64,000 bases of DNA from Gammaproteobacteria bacterium (GCA_002684495.1 NYVG01000015.1:209777-273776), one strand, 5' to 3'. Positions 8,701-20,212 are shown, numbered from the stretch's first letter. Made by a program: numbers and translations. Notes: a model not told the origin generated them from the sequence alone.

Positions 8701-9513
8701 ATGCTAAAAACCAAGCGCGGCAGTTTGTTCAGCCAGTTAGTTCTATTCTTCTGCGCATGTTTTTATGCCGAAATAAGCGGTGCCGACCCTAAGCAGGCGA
8801 TTGTGGGGGTTGCGACTAACTTCATCACGACCATCGAGACCCTGCAACGTGATTTCGAGACCCGTCATGAGGGAAAACTTATCGTTGTAGGAGGATCCAC
8901 TGGCAAGCTCTATGCGCAAATAAATCAGGGCGCGCCGATCGACATTTTTCTTTCCGCGGACCAGGCCCGGCCGGCGCAGTTAGAAGACGACGGGTTGGCG
9001 ATCGCGGGAAGTCAATTTACTTATGCTATCGGACGACTCATTGCCTGGCTCCCTGGTCGGTCGACGGGTCCTGGACACTTCTCGCTCAGCCAAGAAGAAA
9101 CGGTTGCCTTGTTGAAAAACAGTTCGCGAATTGCCCTCGCCAACGCGGATCTGGCGCCTTATGGGCTAGCCAGCAAGCAACTTTTACAGAGCTTAGGTTT
9201 GTACGAGGAACTAGGTCCGCGAATTGTGCGCGGCGAAAACATTGGCCAAACATTCAGTCTGATTAGCAGCGGCAACGCCGAGGCCGGATTCATTGCTTTG
9301 ACCCAGGCGCTGGCACATCCAGAAGCGGTGAGCAATGACCGCTATTGGATGGTCGATGAAACAATGCATACGCCCATTCGGCAAGACGCCATATTGCTTA
9401 AGCGCGCAGCTGAAAATCCGATCGCTTTGGCATTTATGCAGTATTTACGCAGTCCTGCTGCGCGCCAAATCGTACGCGAAGCAGGCTATGCAATAGCCGA
9501 TTATCGACCCTGA
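8701..9513 (+). CDS. modA: Molybdate ABC transporter periplasmic-binding protein ModA
   Basis: A 270-residue secreted binding protein with an N-terminal hydrophobic signal ending near CACFYAEISGAD. The ModA hallmarks are GGSTGKLYAQINQGAPIDIFLSADQARPAQLEDDGLA and the later GENIGQTFSLISSGNAEAGFIAL. ModA delivers molybdate (or tungstate) to ModBC at the inner membrane. Unusually, modBC are not adjacent but lie about 20 kb away at 30197-31929. No ModE-type site was recognised in the 281-bp upstream region. It overlaps the convergent enoyl-CoA hydratase gene by 13 bp. Confidence 0.92.
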   Translation: MLKTKRGSLFSQLVLFFCACFYAEISGADPKQAIVGVATNFITTIETLQRDFETRHEGKLIVVGGSTGKLYAQINQGAPIDIFLSADQARPAQLEDDGLAIAGSQFTYAIGRLIAWLPGRSTGPGHFSLSQEETVALLKNSSRIALANADLAPYGLASKQLLQSLGLYEELGPRIVRGENIGQTFSLISSGNAEAGFIALTQALAHPEAVSNDRYWMVDETMHTPIRQDAILLKRAAENPIALAFMQYLRSPAARQIVREAGYAIADYRP

Positions 9514-10328
9514 AACACCGGCTCACGTTTTTCCACAAACGCCTTAGTCGCATTCCGATGATCTTCAGTTTGCCCGCAATGCACATGGTGGGTCGCTTCT
9601 AAATCTAGACAATCATCTACATCACCAGAGGACAACGCTCGGGCGAAATTCTCTTTCATATAGCGATACGCAACCGTTGGACCGGCAGCCAATTGCTCAG
9701 CTATTTCCTTAGTCTTCGTTGCAAGTTCATCTGCTTCGCATACCCAATTGGTGAGCCCGAGGTCTAACGCCTGTTGGGCGTCGACGCGCTCAGACAAAAA
9801 GTACAATTGCCGTGCTTTTGCCGCCCCGATGAGCTGGGACATAAAGAAGGTACCACCATAGTCGCCGGAGAAACCGACTCGCGCAAAAGCTGTAGTCATG
9901 ATTGCGGTAGCTGACATGATGCGCATATCGCAGGCTAAGGCCAGGGACAGCCCAGCACCCGCTGCTGCTCCGGGCAGAGCCGCAATCGTCGGTTTGGGCA
10001 TACTGTAGAGCTTGCCTGCCGTACTCCGTTGATTGACGCGCTGACGATGAATTGCGCCATCAATGGTGTTGTCGCCCACCGTACCATCGCCGCTGGCCGC
10101 CATGCCTTTCACATCCCCGCCAGCACAAAATCCCTTACCTGCGCCAGTGAGGACAATCACCTTTACTGCAGCATTTAACTCTGCATCGGCCAATTGCGTA
10201 GCTAACGCCGCCGTCATGGCGCCCGACATCGCATTGCGCGCCTCTGGACGGTTTAGCGTTAGAGTCAATACGCCGTTATCTAAAGCGGCCAATAAATCAT
10301 CTGTACCTGTGTTGATTGTTTCGCTCAT
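9501..10328 (-). CDS. Enoyl-CoA hydratase/isomerase (PaaG-like crotonase)
   Basis: A 275-residue crotonase-fold protein. LNRPEARNAMSG begins the CoA-binding region, GKGFCAGGDVKGM and ALPGAAAGAGLSLALACDMRI form the oxyanion hole. At the active site FARVGFSGDYGGTFF has Asp where hydratases have Glu, as in PaaG-type isomerases, so it may isomerise a double bond rather than hydrate. It is minus-strand and single, with the start at 10328 (ATG). Substrate is not predictable. Confidence 0.88.
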   Translation of the reverse strand: MSETINTGTDDLLAALDNGVLTLTLNRPEARNAMSGAMTAALATQLADAELNAAVKVIVLTGAGKGFCAGGDVKGMAASGDGTVGDNTIDGAIHRQRVNQRSTAGKLYSMPKPTIAALPGAAAGAGLSLALACDMRIMSATAIMTTAFARVGFSGDYGGTFFMSQLIGAAKARQLYFLSERVDAQQALDLGLTNWVCEADELATKTKEIAEQLAAGPTVAYRYMKENFARALSSGDVDDCLDLEATHHVHCGQTEDHRNATKAFVEKREPVFQGR

Positions 10329-10451
10329 CGAACCCCCCTTACTGTTATTTACTTCCTTACTTTCACAAAGTTATCGCTGCTAGTGGGCCAATTGCAATCG
10401 ACAATTTTCTGTCGTGTGCGAAGATGGACAAAATTTCGCTAGGCAGGCCGC

Positions 10452-10838
10452 ATGAATTATCTCACCCTCATGTACTGGCATCTGGGCACTATTCTGCCCG
10501 CTGCTGCGATTGGCGGGATGTTGCTCGCGCTTACCAAGGGCACGTCACTGCACCGTCTTTTCGGCAAAATTTATATGCTATTAATGCTCGTGACCTCGGC
10601 GCTAACGCTGTTTATGCGGGCGGAAGTTGGACCTACTTTGTTCAACCACTTTGGCTTTATCCACCTCTTTAGCCTACTGGTACTTGTCTCAGTACCACGC
10701 GCCTATATTGCCGCCCGCAGGCACAATGTGCGCAGTCATAAGTACAGTATGCTGGGGGTTTACATCGGCGCGGTGCTACTGGCTGGTGCATTCACATTGA
10801 TGCCAGGGCGATATCTGCATGGATTGTTGCTGACCTGA
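10452..10838 (+). CDS. Small four-helix membrane protein, DUF2306-like
   Basis: A 128-residue integral membrane protein with about four hydrophobic segments and the motif KGTSLHRLFGKIYMLLMLVTSALTLFM, followed by HFGFIHLFSLLVLVSVPRAYIAARRHNVRSHKYSMLGVYIG. The His-rich loops resemble DUF2306 proteins of unknown function. It precedes the crotonase gene by 48 bp, but a promoter-like TATACT box just after its own stop suggests the downstream operon has its own start. Confidence 0.7.
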   Translation: MNYLTLMYWHLGTILPAAAIGGMLLALTKGTSLHRLFGKIYMLLMLVTSALTLFMRAEVGPTLFNHFGFIHLFSLLVLVSVPRAYIAARRHNVRSHKYSMLGVYIGAVLLAGAFTLMPGRYLHGLLLT

Positions 10839-10853
10839 TACCGACGTTATACT
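10824..10853 (+). promoter_or_regulatory. Candidate sigma-70 promoter for the 10887 crotonase operon
   Basis: TTGTTG (10824-10829) and TATACT (10848-10853) are separated by 18 bp, giving a start about 25 bp before the ATG at 10887. It overlaps the 3' end of the DUF2306-like gene. TATACT matches five of six consensus bases; the -35 is weaker. Confidence 0.4.
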
Positions 10854-10886
10854 CAGGGGCTTAATAAGAGCCAATGGGGAATTCAG

Positions 10887-11747
10887 ATGTCTGAGGAAAA
10901 GTTTGATTGTTTTGACCTTTCGATCAAAAACAATGTCGCACATATCTGCCTAAACCGGCCGGAAAAGCGGAATAGCATGATTCCCGAATTCTGGGAGCAA
11001 TTACCCAAGGTAATCGCCGACATTGACGACAATACGCGCGCTCGCGTCATCGTAATATCTTCTACCGGTCCAGTGTTCTCTGCTGGTATGGACTTGGCTG
11101 CATTTGCGCCTAAAGCTGTCGCAGATAAAGCAGAAGCGCGCCGCAACAGTATTCGTCATGGCGCTGCGTTTTACGACACCGCACGCAAAACTCAAGCGAC
11201 CTTTAATGCTCTTGAATCCTGCCGTCTGCCTATTTTGGCGGCAATACAGGGTGGCTGCGTTGGCGGCGGCGTAGATATGGTTACAGCTTGCGATATGCGC
11301 TACGCCACCGAAGATGCCTTCTTCACTATATTCGAGACCAATATCGGTATGACCGCTGATGTGGGCACCTTCCCGCGCTTAGTACAGCAGATGCCTGAGG
11401 GCTTGGTACGCGAGTTGGCCTACACTGGCCGACGTATGCCGGCGGCAGAGGCCAAAGCCGTAGGATTGGTGAATCAGACATTTGTAGACCATGCCTCCAT
11501 GCTCGATGGCGTTATGGCCATCGCGGCAGAAATTGCCGAAAAAGCGCCCCTCGCTGTCTATGGCTGCAAGCGCATGATCAATTATTCGAAAGATCACAGC
11601 ACCACCGACACCTTGGACTACATTGCGATCTGGAATGCTTCGATGATGCAAGGGCAGGAAATGCAAGAGGCCATGCAGGCGCGGGCAGAGAAGCGAGCGG
11701 GCGACTTTACCGAGCTGCCCAAGCGCCGGGGCACATTCGGATCGTAG
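10887..11747 (+). CDS. Crotonase-family delta3,5-delta2,4-dienoyl-CoA isomerase-like protein (ECH1 type)
   Basis: The 286 residues have a crotonase core with LNRPEKRNSM, PVFSAGMDLAAF and AIQGGCVGGGVDMVTACDMRY. The active-site stretch EDAFFTIFETNIGMTADVGTFPRL resembles eukaryotic ECH1, where an Asp, a Glu and a second Asp at these places support dienoyl-CoA isomerisation during oxidation of unsaturated fatty acids. It is first in a likely plus-strand operon with the VOC and nitroreductase genes (42- and 18-bp gaps). Family-level call is firm; the exact reaction is inferred. Confidence 0.85.
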   Translation: MSEEKFDCFDLSIKNNVAHICLNRPEKRNSMIPEFWEQLPKVIADIDDNTRARVIVISSTGPVFSAGMDLAAFAPKAVADKAEARRNSIRHGAAFYDTARKTQATFNALESCRLPILAAIQGGCVGGGVDMVTACDMRYATEDAFFTIFETNIGMTADVGTFPRLVQQMPEGLVRELAYTGRRMPAAEAKAVGLVNQTFVDHASMLDGVMAIAAEIAEKAPLAVYGCKRMINYSKDHSTTDTLDYIAIWNASMMQGQEMQEAMQARAEKRAGDFTELPKRRGTFGS

Positions 11748-11789
11748 TAGCGTAAACAACAACTATTCATTTCTTTTGGGGAGAGGATA

Positions 11790-12566
11790 ATGACGATACA
11801 GCTTCGACAAATTTGCTTGGTAGCCGAGCAACTCGCGCCTGTCATCGATGATCTCACTGCAATACTTGGTATCCACAGCTGCTACGTTGACCCTGGAGTG
11901 GGCAAATTCGGCCTGGAAAACAATCTGATGCCAGTAGGACGCAACTTCCTCGAGGTGGTCGCACCTACCCAGGACAATACCGCGGCAGGTAGATACCTAC
12001 AGCGACGCAATGGCAACGGCGGTTACATGGTAATTACGCAAATCGATACCCTTGATGAACATCAGCGCATACGCCAACGCGCACTCGATCAGGGTGTGCG
12101 CATCGCCCACGAACATAGCAGCGATGAGTGGTACTTGAGTCAACTGCATCCTCGCGACATGCAAGCTGCATTTTTGGAACTGGAGTGGAATCCCGCCGCT
12201 GACTTCAACGGTTTCTGGAATCCTGTGGGCGGATTGGGCTGGGAAGATAAAGTAAATCAAGATCAGACGGTAGATTTCATCGGCGTCGAGCTGCAAGGCA
12301 GTGATCCTGCGGCTTTGGCCGAGCACTGGGCCAATGTCACCGATTTACCTATCGAGACCGATCTGGACGATTCATGCATCCGCTTTAACAACGCGACTGT
12401 CCGCTTTGTCGCAGACACCGACGGGCGCGGGCCCGGGTTGGGTGGCCTAGATATTCGCGTGGCTAATCGCCAAGCGATTTTGTCAGAGGCCAAACAGCGC
12501 AATTGCTATGTTAGCGACGACCAACTGAGCATATGCGGTATCCGTTGGTACCTGCACGACAGCTAA
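11790..12566 (+). CDS. VOC-superfamily glyoxalase-like protein
   Basis: A 258-residue protein with a VOC-like start, LRQICLVAEQLAPVIDDLTAILGI, and a second half that looks like a repeat of the paired beta-alpha-beta-beta-beta unit (TVDFIGVELQGSDPAALAEHWANVTDLPIE). VOC proteins are metal-dependent isomerases, dioxygenases or resistance proteins; this subtype (glyoxalase-like domain) has no assigned substrate. A GGGGAGAGGA ribosome-binding site precedes the ATG. Its position between a dienoyl-CoA isomerase-like gene and a nitroreductase suggests a catabolic role. Confidence 0.75.
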   Translation: MTIQLRQICLVAEQLAPVIDDLTAILGIHSCYVDPGVGKFGLENNLMPVGRNFLEVVAPTQDNTAAGRYLQRRNGNGGYMVITQIDTLDEHQRIRQRALDQGVRIAHEHSSDEWYLSQLHPRDMQAAFLELEWNPAADFNGFWNPVGGLGWEDKVNQDQTVDFIGVELQGSDPAALAEHWANVTDLPIETDLDDSCIRFNNATVRFVADTDGRGPGLGGLDIRVANRQAILSEAKQRNCYVSDDQLSICGIRWYLHDS

Positions 12567-12584
12567 ACTCTACTAGGAAACAAT

Positions 12585-14455
<1,871 letters not shown>

Positions 14456-16075
14456 TTAGGCTTTGACCTCCTCGACTTCTTCGCCTAGAGCGCGCGCTCG
14501 ATCGAGCCGTGAGGCCTCGTCTTTGGGCAAGTTCTTCCATGCGAGGGTTAAAAGCACGATCGTGGCAACGAAGATCAGCAGTGTGCAGGCAATGGCAGAA
14601 CGCAGAGAGTCTGCTGAGTCCATACCGGTGCTTGCGAAGGTATCTGATAGTTGCCCCATCATGTATGGACCCAGAGCGAGTCCGAGCATTGTGTTGATGA
14701 GAATATAATATGCACCAGCAACTGCACGCATTCGTGGCAGCACCAAGTCTGCAGCCGTACTGGGCGGAATACCCGGCCATGCAGCGCTGAACAGGTGGTG
14801 AATAAAGTTCAACAGAAACGCCATGTATAAGCTATCGGTATAAACCATCCACAACACTAATGGTGCCGTGCCAAAAACTGCAATGTAGCCGATTAACAAG
14901 CGCCCGGCCGGATGCCGTTGCTTAAATTTATCGCCAAAGATTCCACCCAAGGTGACGCCTAACAGCCCGCCCAGAGCATTACCAAGACCTATGTACATGC
15001 CCACTTCGGTTGCAGAAACGTCGTGGAGCCGCATCAACAACGGCGCAGTCCAGTAACCCACACCATAGGTAACAAAAGAAATTGTGGGGAAAGCGAGCAT
15101 GGTATAGACCATGGCCTTGGACTGAAAAATCATATGATAAGTCACTGGGTCTCGAGCCTTTAAGGACTGCACCCAGGAATAAACCACGTAAATACCAATG
15201 CCTAAGGCAACCCACTGTGGCACATTGTCCGTCAGCAGTATCAGACACCAGGCTACTAGGGCTATCACTACTGCGGCGACAAAATTATCTTTGAGCGATG
15301 CGCCATCTCGTGCCAGGCCATAAAGATTAAATATTGGAATCATCGCCGACAGTTCGGTGCGCAGGACCCCGAATGGATTTGGGTGCTCAGCGCTGACAAT
15401 CCCCTCGGAAACGCCTCGTTTCGGTTCACGTAACGAGCGCACCCACAGCGCCATAAAAATGCCTGGGATACCTACCGCCAGAAACGCAGCATGCCAGCCC
15501 TTTAGATTGAGGGGTGCTGTGGACGGATCTGGAAAGGTGCTATTCCAGCTTTCCATTATAAAGCCTCCTAGGAATAGACCGATGCCGCCACCGATGTATA
15601 CACCTGAGGAGTAGATTGCGATGACGGTCGCACGTAACCGCTGCGGGTAATAGTCCGAAAGCATCGAATAGGCAGCTGGTGATGCACTGGCCTCGCCAAT
15701 ACCGACGCCAACACGAAACATCGCGAGTACAGAAAACGATCGAGCAAAACCTGACAGTGCTGTCATCGCACTCCAAAACACCAAGCCAACGGAAATCAGA
15801 CTGCGGCGCACCCAAACGTCAGCGAAACGTGCCAACGGGATACCAAATACCGCATAGAACACTGCGAATACAGTGCCGTAGAGAAAACCCATTTCCGCAT
15901 CAGTAACCCCCAGATCAGCCTGAATGTCTTGAGACAGGATCGACAAAATGTTGCGATCAATGAAATTAAATACGTAAACAATTACCAAAACGAACAAGAC
16001 ATAGTGGGAGTAAGCGCCCCCTAGCTTTGTTGCTTGTGCTGCAGGCTCGCTCGTCTGCTGATCATCTGCTGCCAT
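14456..16075 (-). CDS. MFS transporter, spinster-like
   Basis: A 539-residue carrier, longer than most 12-helix MFS proteins. FIDRNILSILSQDIQADLGVTDAEMGFLYGTVFAVFYAVFGIPLARFADVW and GVGIGEASASPAAYSMLSDYYPQRLRATVIAIYSSGVYIG are typical of the spinster-related group often found beside bacterial catabolic genes. A cytoplasmic Lys/Glu-rich tail closes the protein. It is the middle gene of a minus-strand unit: MFS (16123-17403), this gene, CoA-transferase. The substrate is not predictable. Confidence 0.88.
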   Translation of the reverse strand: MAADDQQTSEPAAQATKLGGAYSHYVLFVLVIVYVFNFIDRNILSILSQDIQADLGVTDAEMGFLYGTVFAVFYAVFGIPLARFADVWVRRSLISVGLVFWSAMTALSGFARSFSVLAMFRVGVGIGEASASPAAYSMLSDYYPQRLRATVIAIYSSGVYIGGGIGLFLGGFIMESWNSTFPDPSTAPLNLKGWHAAFLAVGIPGIFMALWVRSLREPKRGVSEGIVSAEHPNPFGVLRTELSAMIPIFNLYGLARDGASLKDNFVAAVVIALVAWCLILLTDNVPQWVALGIGIYVVYSWVQSLKARDPVTYHMIFQSKAMVYTMLAFPTISFVTYGVGYWTAPLLMRLHDVSATEVGMYIGLGNALGGLLGVTLGGIFGDKFKQRHPAGRLLIGYIAVFGTAPLVLWMVYTDSLYMAFLLNFIHHLFSAAWPGIPPSTAADLVLPRMRAVAGAYYILINTMLGLALGPYMMGQLSDTFASTGMDSADSLRSAIACTLLIFVATIVLLTLAWKNLPKDEASRLDRARALGEEVEEVKA

Positions 16076-16122
16076 ACTTCCCTCCCCAGCGGCGTTCTAT
16101 TAATTCCGAATCCTTGCCGGCC

Positions 16123-17403
16123 TCAGTCGAACTGTCGTTCCCCGGAAGCAAAAATTAGATAAAAGACCATGCCAAATAAGGTTACCCCAGCTGTGGTGAG
16201 GAACACCCAATCCCATGACCCGGTGACCTGTAAAATGTAACCAGTGACGTATACCGCCACTATGCCTGGCAGTGTCGCAAAGGTATTCGTTACGCCCATT
16301 AGGGTGCCCGCGTATTTAGGACCTATGTCCATATGGTTAACGCTGTGACCACCAATTCCTGCAGCACCAAACAGCTTACCCAGACACAATAAGCCGATCG
16401 CTGACCACACATCATCCACGGTTGTGATCAACAGCAGACAGATCGCCAAACCACCAAAACCAATGGTTTGCATAAGCTTTCGTACAAATGTCACCGACAT
16501 GCCGCGCTGAATCAGGCGATCTGCAATGTTGCCCGCAATGTTAAGACAAAAGAACGATGTGATATGGGGCAACATCGCAATAAGGCCTACCGATGCGAAC
16601 GCTACACCCAGTCCGTCGTTTACGTATTTAGGCAGCCACGACAAGATTACGTACAGCGTCCAGTTATTACAGAAGTGCGCGACAATAATCGCCCACAAGG
16701 CTTTGTTGCGAAGGAATTGCCGCATCGGGGGTGCTTCTATTTTGCCAGCTGCCGGAGCATTTGCTGCGATATGCTGCTTTTCTTCCAATGCAATTCGCGG
16801 ATGCTCCTCGGGTCTGTTGGTCACCACCAGATGCCAGGCCGCGTACCAAACAACACCAACCAAACCAAACAAATAAAAAGCCCATTCCCAACCCAATTCG
16901 CTGACGACAATTGGCGTGACAACTAGCGCGAACACAGTACCAATCGGGATGCCACTGGCGTTGAACGCTACCGCCTTAGCCTTTTCATGTACCGGAAACC
17001 AACGGGTAATAAGACTGTATACCGAGGGAAAGGTAACCGCCTCACCTAACCCCATACCGATACGCGCAGCCAACAGACCTATGATGCCGGAGAACGCGGC
17101 CCAGGGTGTAACGATGGTAAAGAATGACCAAATGAGCACACCAAGACCAAGCACGATTTTGCCGCCAAAACGATCGGCTAAAAATCCGCCCATGACCTGC
17201 ATGATCAAATAACCAACATAGAACGATGATAAAATAATGCCTTGGGTTTCCAGGTCCCACTGAAACTCTTCGGCCATTGGAATAATCGCAACCGAGATGT
17301 TGACCCGGTCGATATAGCATACAAACGTGGCAGCGAAACACATCAAGATGACACTGTAGCGGGTCTTCCAAAACCCGCTGTTGTTGTCGCTTAGGTCAGC
17401 CAT
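16123..17403 (-). CDS. MFS transporter, anion:cation symporter (ACS) type
   Basis: A 426-residue MFS carrier with ACS features: VILMCFAATFVCYIDRVNISVAIIPMAEEFQWD, GGFLADRFGGKIVLG and RIGMGLGEAVTFPSVYSLITRWFP. ACS members import organic anions such as hexuronates, glucarate or phthalates. An AGGAGGGG ribosome-binding site precedes the ATG. It lies 47 bp upstream of the spinster-like carrier on the same strand, so the operon carries two different MFS porters plus a CoA-transferase. Confidence 0.88.
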   Translation of the reverse strand: MADLSDNNSGFWKTRYSVILMCFAATFVCYIDRVNISVAIIPMAEEFQWDLETQGIILSSFYVGYLIMQVMGGFLADRFGGKIVLGLGVLIWSFFTIVTPWAAFSGIIGLLAARIGMGLGEAVTFPSVYSLITRWFPVHEKAKAVAFNASGIPIGTVFALVVTPIVVSELGWEWAFYLFGLVGVVWYAAWHLVVTNRPEEHPRIALEEKQHIAANAPAAGKIEAPPMRQFLRNKALWAIIVAHFCNNWTLYVILSWLPKYVNDGLGVAFASVGLIAMLPHITSFFCLNIAGNIADRLIQRGMSVTFVRKLMQTIGFGGLAICLLLITTVDDVWSAIGLLCLGKLFGAAGIGGHSVNHMDIGPKYAGTLMGVTNTFATLPGIVAVYVTGYILQVTGSWDWVFLTTAGVTLFGMVFYLIFASGERQFD

Positions 17404-17527
17404 AGCCCCTCCTACGTCCTAGCCTAGGCTGAACCCCCTCCAGCCAACACATTCACCTTAACCCAAAAACCAAGCACCGCAACTATTAAACGGCAGCATC
17501 GTATTGGTGGGGTTCGGCTATGAACGC

Positions 17528-18679
17528 TCAACCACTGATTGCATCCAATGGTGAAAAATCCTCCGACTGCAGATGGATTACCAACATTTGATCGGCTTCA
17601 ATCTGCACTTGGCGAACACAGACCAAACTCTGCTCCAGACTATATTTGCCGCTGGCATCGTAGTGGCCTTGTTGGCTTATCCAATGAATTTGCAACTCAT
17701 GCGCCCCCGGCATAGGCCCTCGAGCTTCTGGGATTGCAAAGTCCTCACCCTGGCGGCCATGCAATAAAAGGCGGGTCGAAGGATTTCGTGGATTCTTCGG
17801 AATCAGCGTAAGCCACGCCATACCCAAGGGCGCGCCAGCACAGGTCAACGTGCCTTGCAGCGCGATCCGCGGCTGTGCCGACAAAAACCCGCGCCGCCGT
17901 AACCAGCGCCAAAGTAACTCTGGCCATGCCCCCACATCGGGATCGCCGACAGCCAATCCCACCCCATGCTCGCCATCGTTGAATATATGCAGTTCGGCCG
18001 CTATCCCAGCGCGTAATAACGCCTCATAAAACAGGGTCGCTTGGGATGCCGGTACGATTGCATCTTCATGGGTGTGAACAATGAAACACGGCGGTGTGTG
18101 GGCATTCACCCACTGATCTGTTGGCGTATATTCATCCGCCTTGCGGCCGCGCCGAGCGCCGTTGCTGACGGCGTACACGGGGATCGAAAAATTAATGCGA
18201 CTGCTGCAGCGGTCGATCGGATCTGGCGCTTGCGCATCGCCGTCATCGCCATTGGTGGCAACCGCGAGGGCCAAATGACCACCTGCAGAAAAACCCAACA
18301 TGCCGATTCGATTCGCATCGATATTAAAGCTCCCCGCTCGAGAGCGGACCAATCGCACTGCCCGCTGACCGTCCAATAGCGATACCGATGTCGCATAATC
18401 TGGCCCAACCCGATAGCGCAACACGAAGGCCGCGATACCGCAGCGGTTTAACCATCGAGCGACCTGCAGGCCTTCATGATCTGATGCCAGAATACGGTAG
18501 CCGCCACCCGGGTTAACGATCACCGCACAGCCATTGGCCAAACCCTCTGCAGGTAGATGTACGGTGAGTTGGGGTTCGTGTAACTGTCCCGTCGCCAAAG
18601 CCTTAGGCGCACCATCTATCCACAGGGGCAGCATAGACTCCGCTTCCCAGCTTGTTTCCTGCATCTGCTTCGGACTCAC
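17528..18679 (-). CDS. Alpha/beta hydrolase, BD-FAE/acetyl-xylan-esterase-like
   Basis: A 383-residue protein with VIVNPGGGYRIL as oxyanion region, nucleophile Ser in MLGFSAGGHLAL, acid in HTHEDAIVP and His in NDGEHGVG. The C-terminal 130 residues form an extra domain of unknown role. The start is GTG with GGGAGG nine bases upstream; an in-frame ATG five codons later is possible. There is no signal peptide, so it is probably cytoplasmic. It likely cleaves an ester of a catabolic substrate. It is divergent from the ABM gene. Confidence 0.85.
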   Translation of the reverse strand: MSPKQMQETSWEAESMLPLWIDGAPKALATGQLHEPQLTVHLPAEGLANGCAVIVNPGGGYRILASDHEGLQVARWLNRCGIAAFVLRYRVGPDYATSVSLLDGQRAVRLVRSRAGSFNIDANRIGMLGFSAGGHLALAVATNGDDGDAQAPDPIDRCSSRINFSIPVYAVSNGARRGRKADEYTPTDQWVNAHTPPCFIVHTHEDAIVPASQATLFYEALLRAGIAAELHIFNDGEHGVGLAVGDPDVGAWPELLWRWLRRRGFLSAQPRIALQGTLTCAGAPLGMAWLTLIPKNPRNPSTRLLLHGRQGEDFAIPEARGPMPGAHELQIHWISQQGHYDASGKYSLEQSLVCVRQVQIEADQMLVIHLQSEDFSPLDAISG

Positions 18680-18786
18680 TGGCTACTGCCTCCCTGCACA
18701 TTTACCAAACGACGCTTATTACTGTATCAAAGCATGACTGGAAGTGGGTGTGGCACACTGTGCTGCAATAGAGCAAGGACATACTG

Positions 18787-19074
18787 ATGGAATACAACAA
18801 TGTCATCCTGCGCGTGCTTGACCCCGCAAATATCGACACAGTGAGCGCGCTACTGCAGGAGCAAGCCCGGGTATCTTTAACGGAACCTGGGTGTGAGCGC
18901 TTTGAGGTCTATCATTCGCAATCGGATGCGCAAACTTTTTTGCTCATGGAGTGGTGGACTACCCCAGAGCATCTAGACGCCCACCGCAACAACAAAAACT
19001 TTGTTGAAGTATACAAACCCAAAGTGCTGCCGCTGGTAGAGCGGATACCGCACCCCTCAGAGCGGCTCATCTAA
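18787..19074 (+). CDS. ABM-family monooxygenase-like protein
   Basis: A 95-residue single ferredoxin-like domain of the antibiotic-biosynthesis-monooxygenase type: LLQEQARVSLTEPGCERFEVYHSQSDAQTFLLMEWWTTPEHLDAHRNN. Relatives include quinol monooxygenase YgiN and AI-2-processing LsrG, while many members have unknown activity. It is divergent from the esterase gene and overlaps the 3' end of madM by 4 bp. Confidence 0.85.
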   Translation: MEYNNVILRVLDPANIDTVSALLQEQARVSLTEPGCERFEVYHSQSDAQTFLLMEWWTTPEHLDAHRNNKNFVEVYKPKVLPLVERIPHPSERLI

Positions 19075-19838
19075 AACAGCCGCTGGAGAAAAAGCACCAA
19101 CAGGTAAAGTAAGGACGGCGCCAGCAAACACCCTACGCCGGTATAAAAAGTCGCTGTCATCGCACCATAAGGCACAAGCTTCGGGTCGGTCGCCGCCAGT
19201 CCGGCGGCTACACCACTTGTGGTGCCCATGAGGCCACCGTAGATGAGAGCCGATTGCGGATTATCCAAACCGATACGGCTCGCGACCAATGGTGTTGCCA
19301 CCATAACCAAGATCGCCTTGACTAAGCCTGCAGCAACACTCAAGGCGATAACAGCAGAGTCCGCACCCAGCGCCGTGCCTGTTACCGGCCCAACAATATA
19401 GGTTGCTGCTCCCGCTCCAATGGTGCTGATGGATACAGCATCCGAAAAACCGAACGCCACGGCAACAACAGCACCCACCGCAAACGACAAACCCACACCC
19501 AACACCACCGACAGCGCACCAACCCAACCGGCGCGTTTTAGGGCATCGAGGTCGGCGCCGAAAGCTGTTGCAACAATGGCAAAGTCGCGAAACATGGCGC
19601 CACCCAATACACCCAATCCGGAAAAGAAACTGACGTCCGCTAAACCGTTACTGCCACCAGTGGATACCCCACCCCAATAGGCAAGCAACAGACCGAGACT
19701 TATGGCAATGGCCGAGCCGTGAATCTGCCCACGAAACAGCCTTGCCGCCAGCCAATTTGATGTAGCCAACAACAGCGCAACGATAACGAAGGCCGTAATA
19801 AGGGCGTTTTTTTCCAGCAGCGCTACGACTGTGTTCAT
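19071..19838 (-). CDS. madM: Malonate transporter subunit MadM
   Basis: A 255-residue protein of about eight hydrophobic segments, with the glycine/alanine-rich helices STIGAGAATYIVGPVTGTALGADSAVIALSVAAGLVKAILVMVATPLVASRIG expected of MadM. MadL and MadM together form a sodium-dependent malonate importer known from Malonomonas rubra and pseudomonads. Its ATG overlaps the madL stop (ATGA). The usual partners, malonate decarboxylase genes, are absent from this window, so the true substrate may be malonate from another source or a similar short dicarboxylate. It is the last gene of a five-gene operon. Confidence 0.82.
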   Translation of the reverse strand: MNTVVALLEKNALITAFVIVALLLATSNWLAARLFRGQIHGSAIAISLGLLLAYWGGVSTGGSNGLADVSFFSGLGVLGGAMFRDFAIVATAFGADLDALKRAGWVGALSVVLGVGLSFAVGAVVAVAFGFSDAVSISTIGAGAATYIVGPVTGTALGADSAVIALSVAAGLVKAILVMVATPLVASRIGLDNPQSALIYGGLMGTTSGVAAGLAATDPKLVPYGAMTATFYTGVGCLLAPSLLYLLVLFLQRLF

Positions 19839-20212
19839 GACTGATCGTGGGTCTGGCGACCAAGGCGCGACAGCAGCGGAATCATCGCAAAGCTAACCGC
19901 CACCGCGGCAACCCCTGCTAGCAACGCGAGCCAGCCACTCGACACCGCCGCCAGGACATTTTGTTTTGCCGCCATCGCCACCACAATAGGAATGTACATG
20001 GCGCTCCAGAAAGTAATACCGGTGGCAGTTGGCGGCGCAAGCAGTGGTTTAAAGTGGCTGGAATTCGTCGCCCAAAGCAGCAACAACATCGCAATCCCGA
20101 CGCCGCCTACATTGGCCTGAACGCCGATAAGTTGCCCCAGCAGGTCACCGAGTATGACCCCCACCAACATACATGCGGCAAGTAAGCCAACGCCATAAAT
20201 CACCACGCTCAA
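19835..20212 (-). CDS. madL: Malonate transporter subunit MadL
   Basis: About 125 residues with four hydrophobic segments; VIYGVGLLAACMLVGVILGDLLG at the start and MYIPIVVAMAAKQNVLAAVSSG match MadL. The ORF track starts it at 20287 inside the preceding dioxygenase gene, but MadL proteins begin directly with this first helix, so I place the start at TTG 20212, which overlaps the upstream TGA as TTGA, or at GTG 20206. Either way it is translationally coupled to the PhyH gene before it and to madM after it. Confidence 0.8.
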   Translation of the reverse strand: MSVVIYGVGLLAACMLVGVILGDLLGQLIGVQANVGGVGIAMLLLLWATNSSHFKPLLAPPTATGITFWSAMYIPIVVAMAAKQNVLAAVSSGWLALLAGVAAVAVSFAMIPLLSRLGRQTHDQS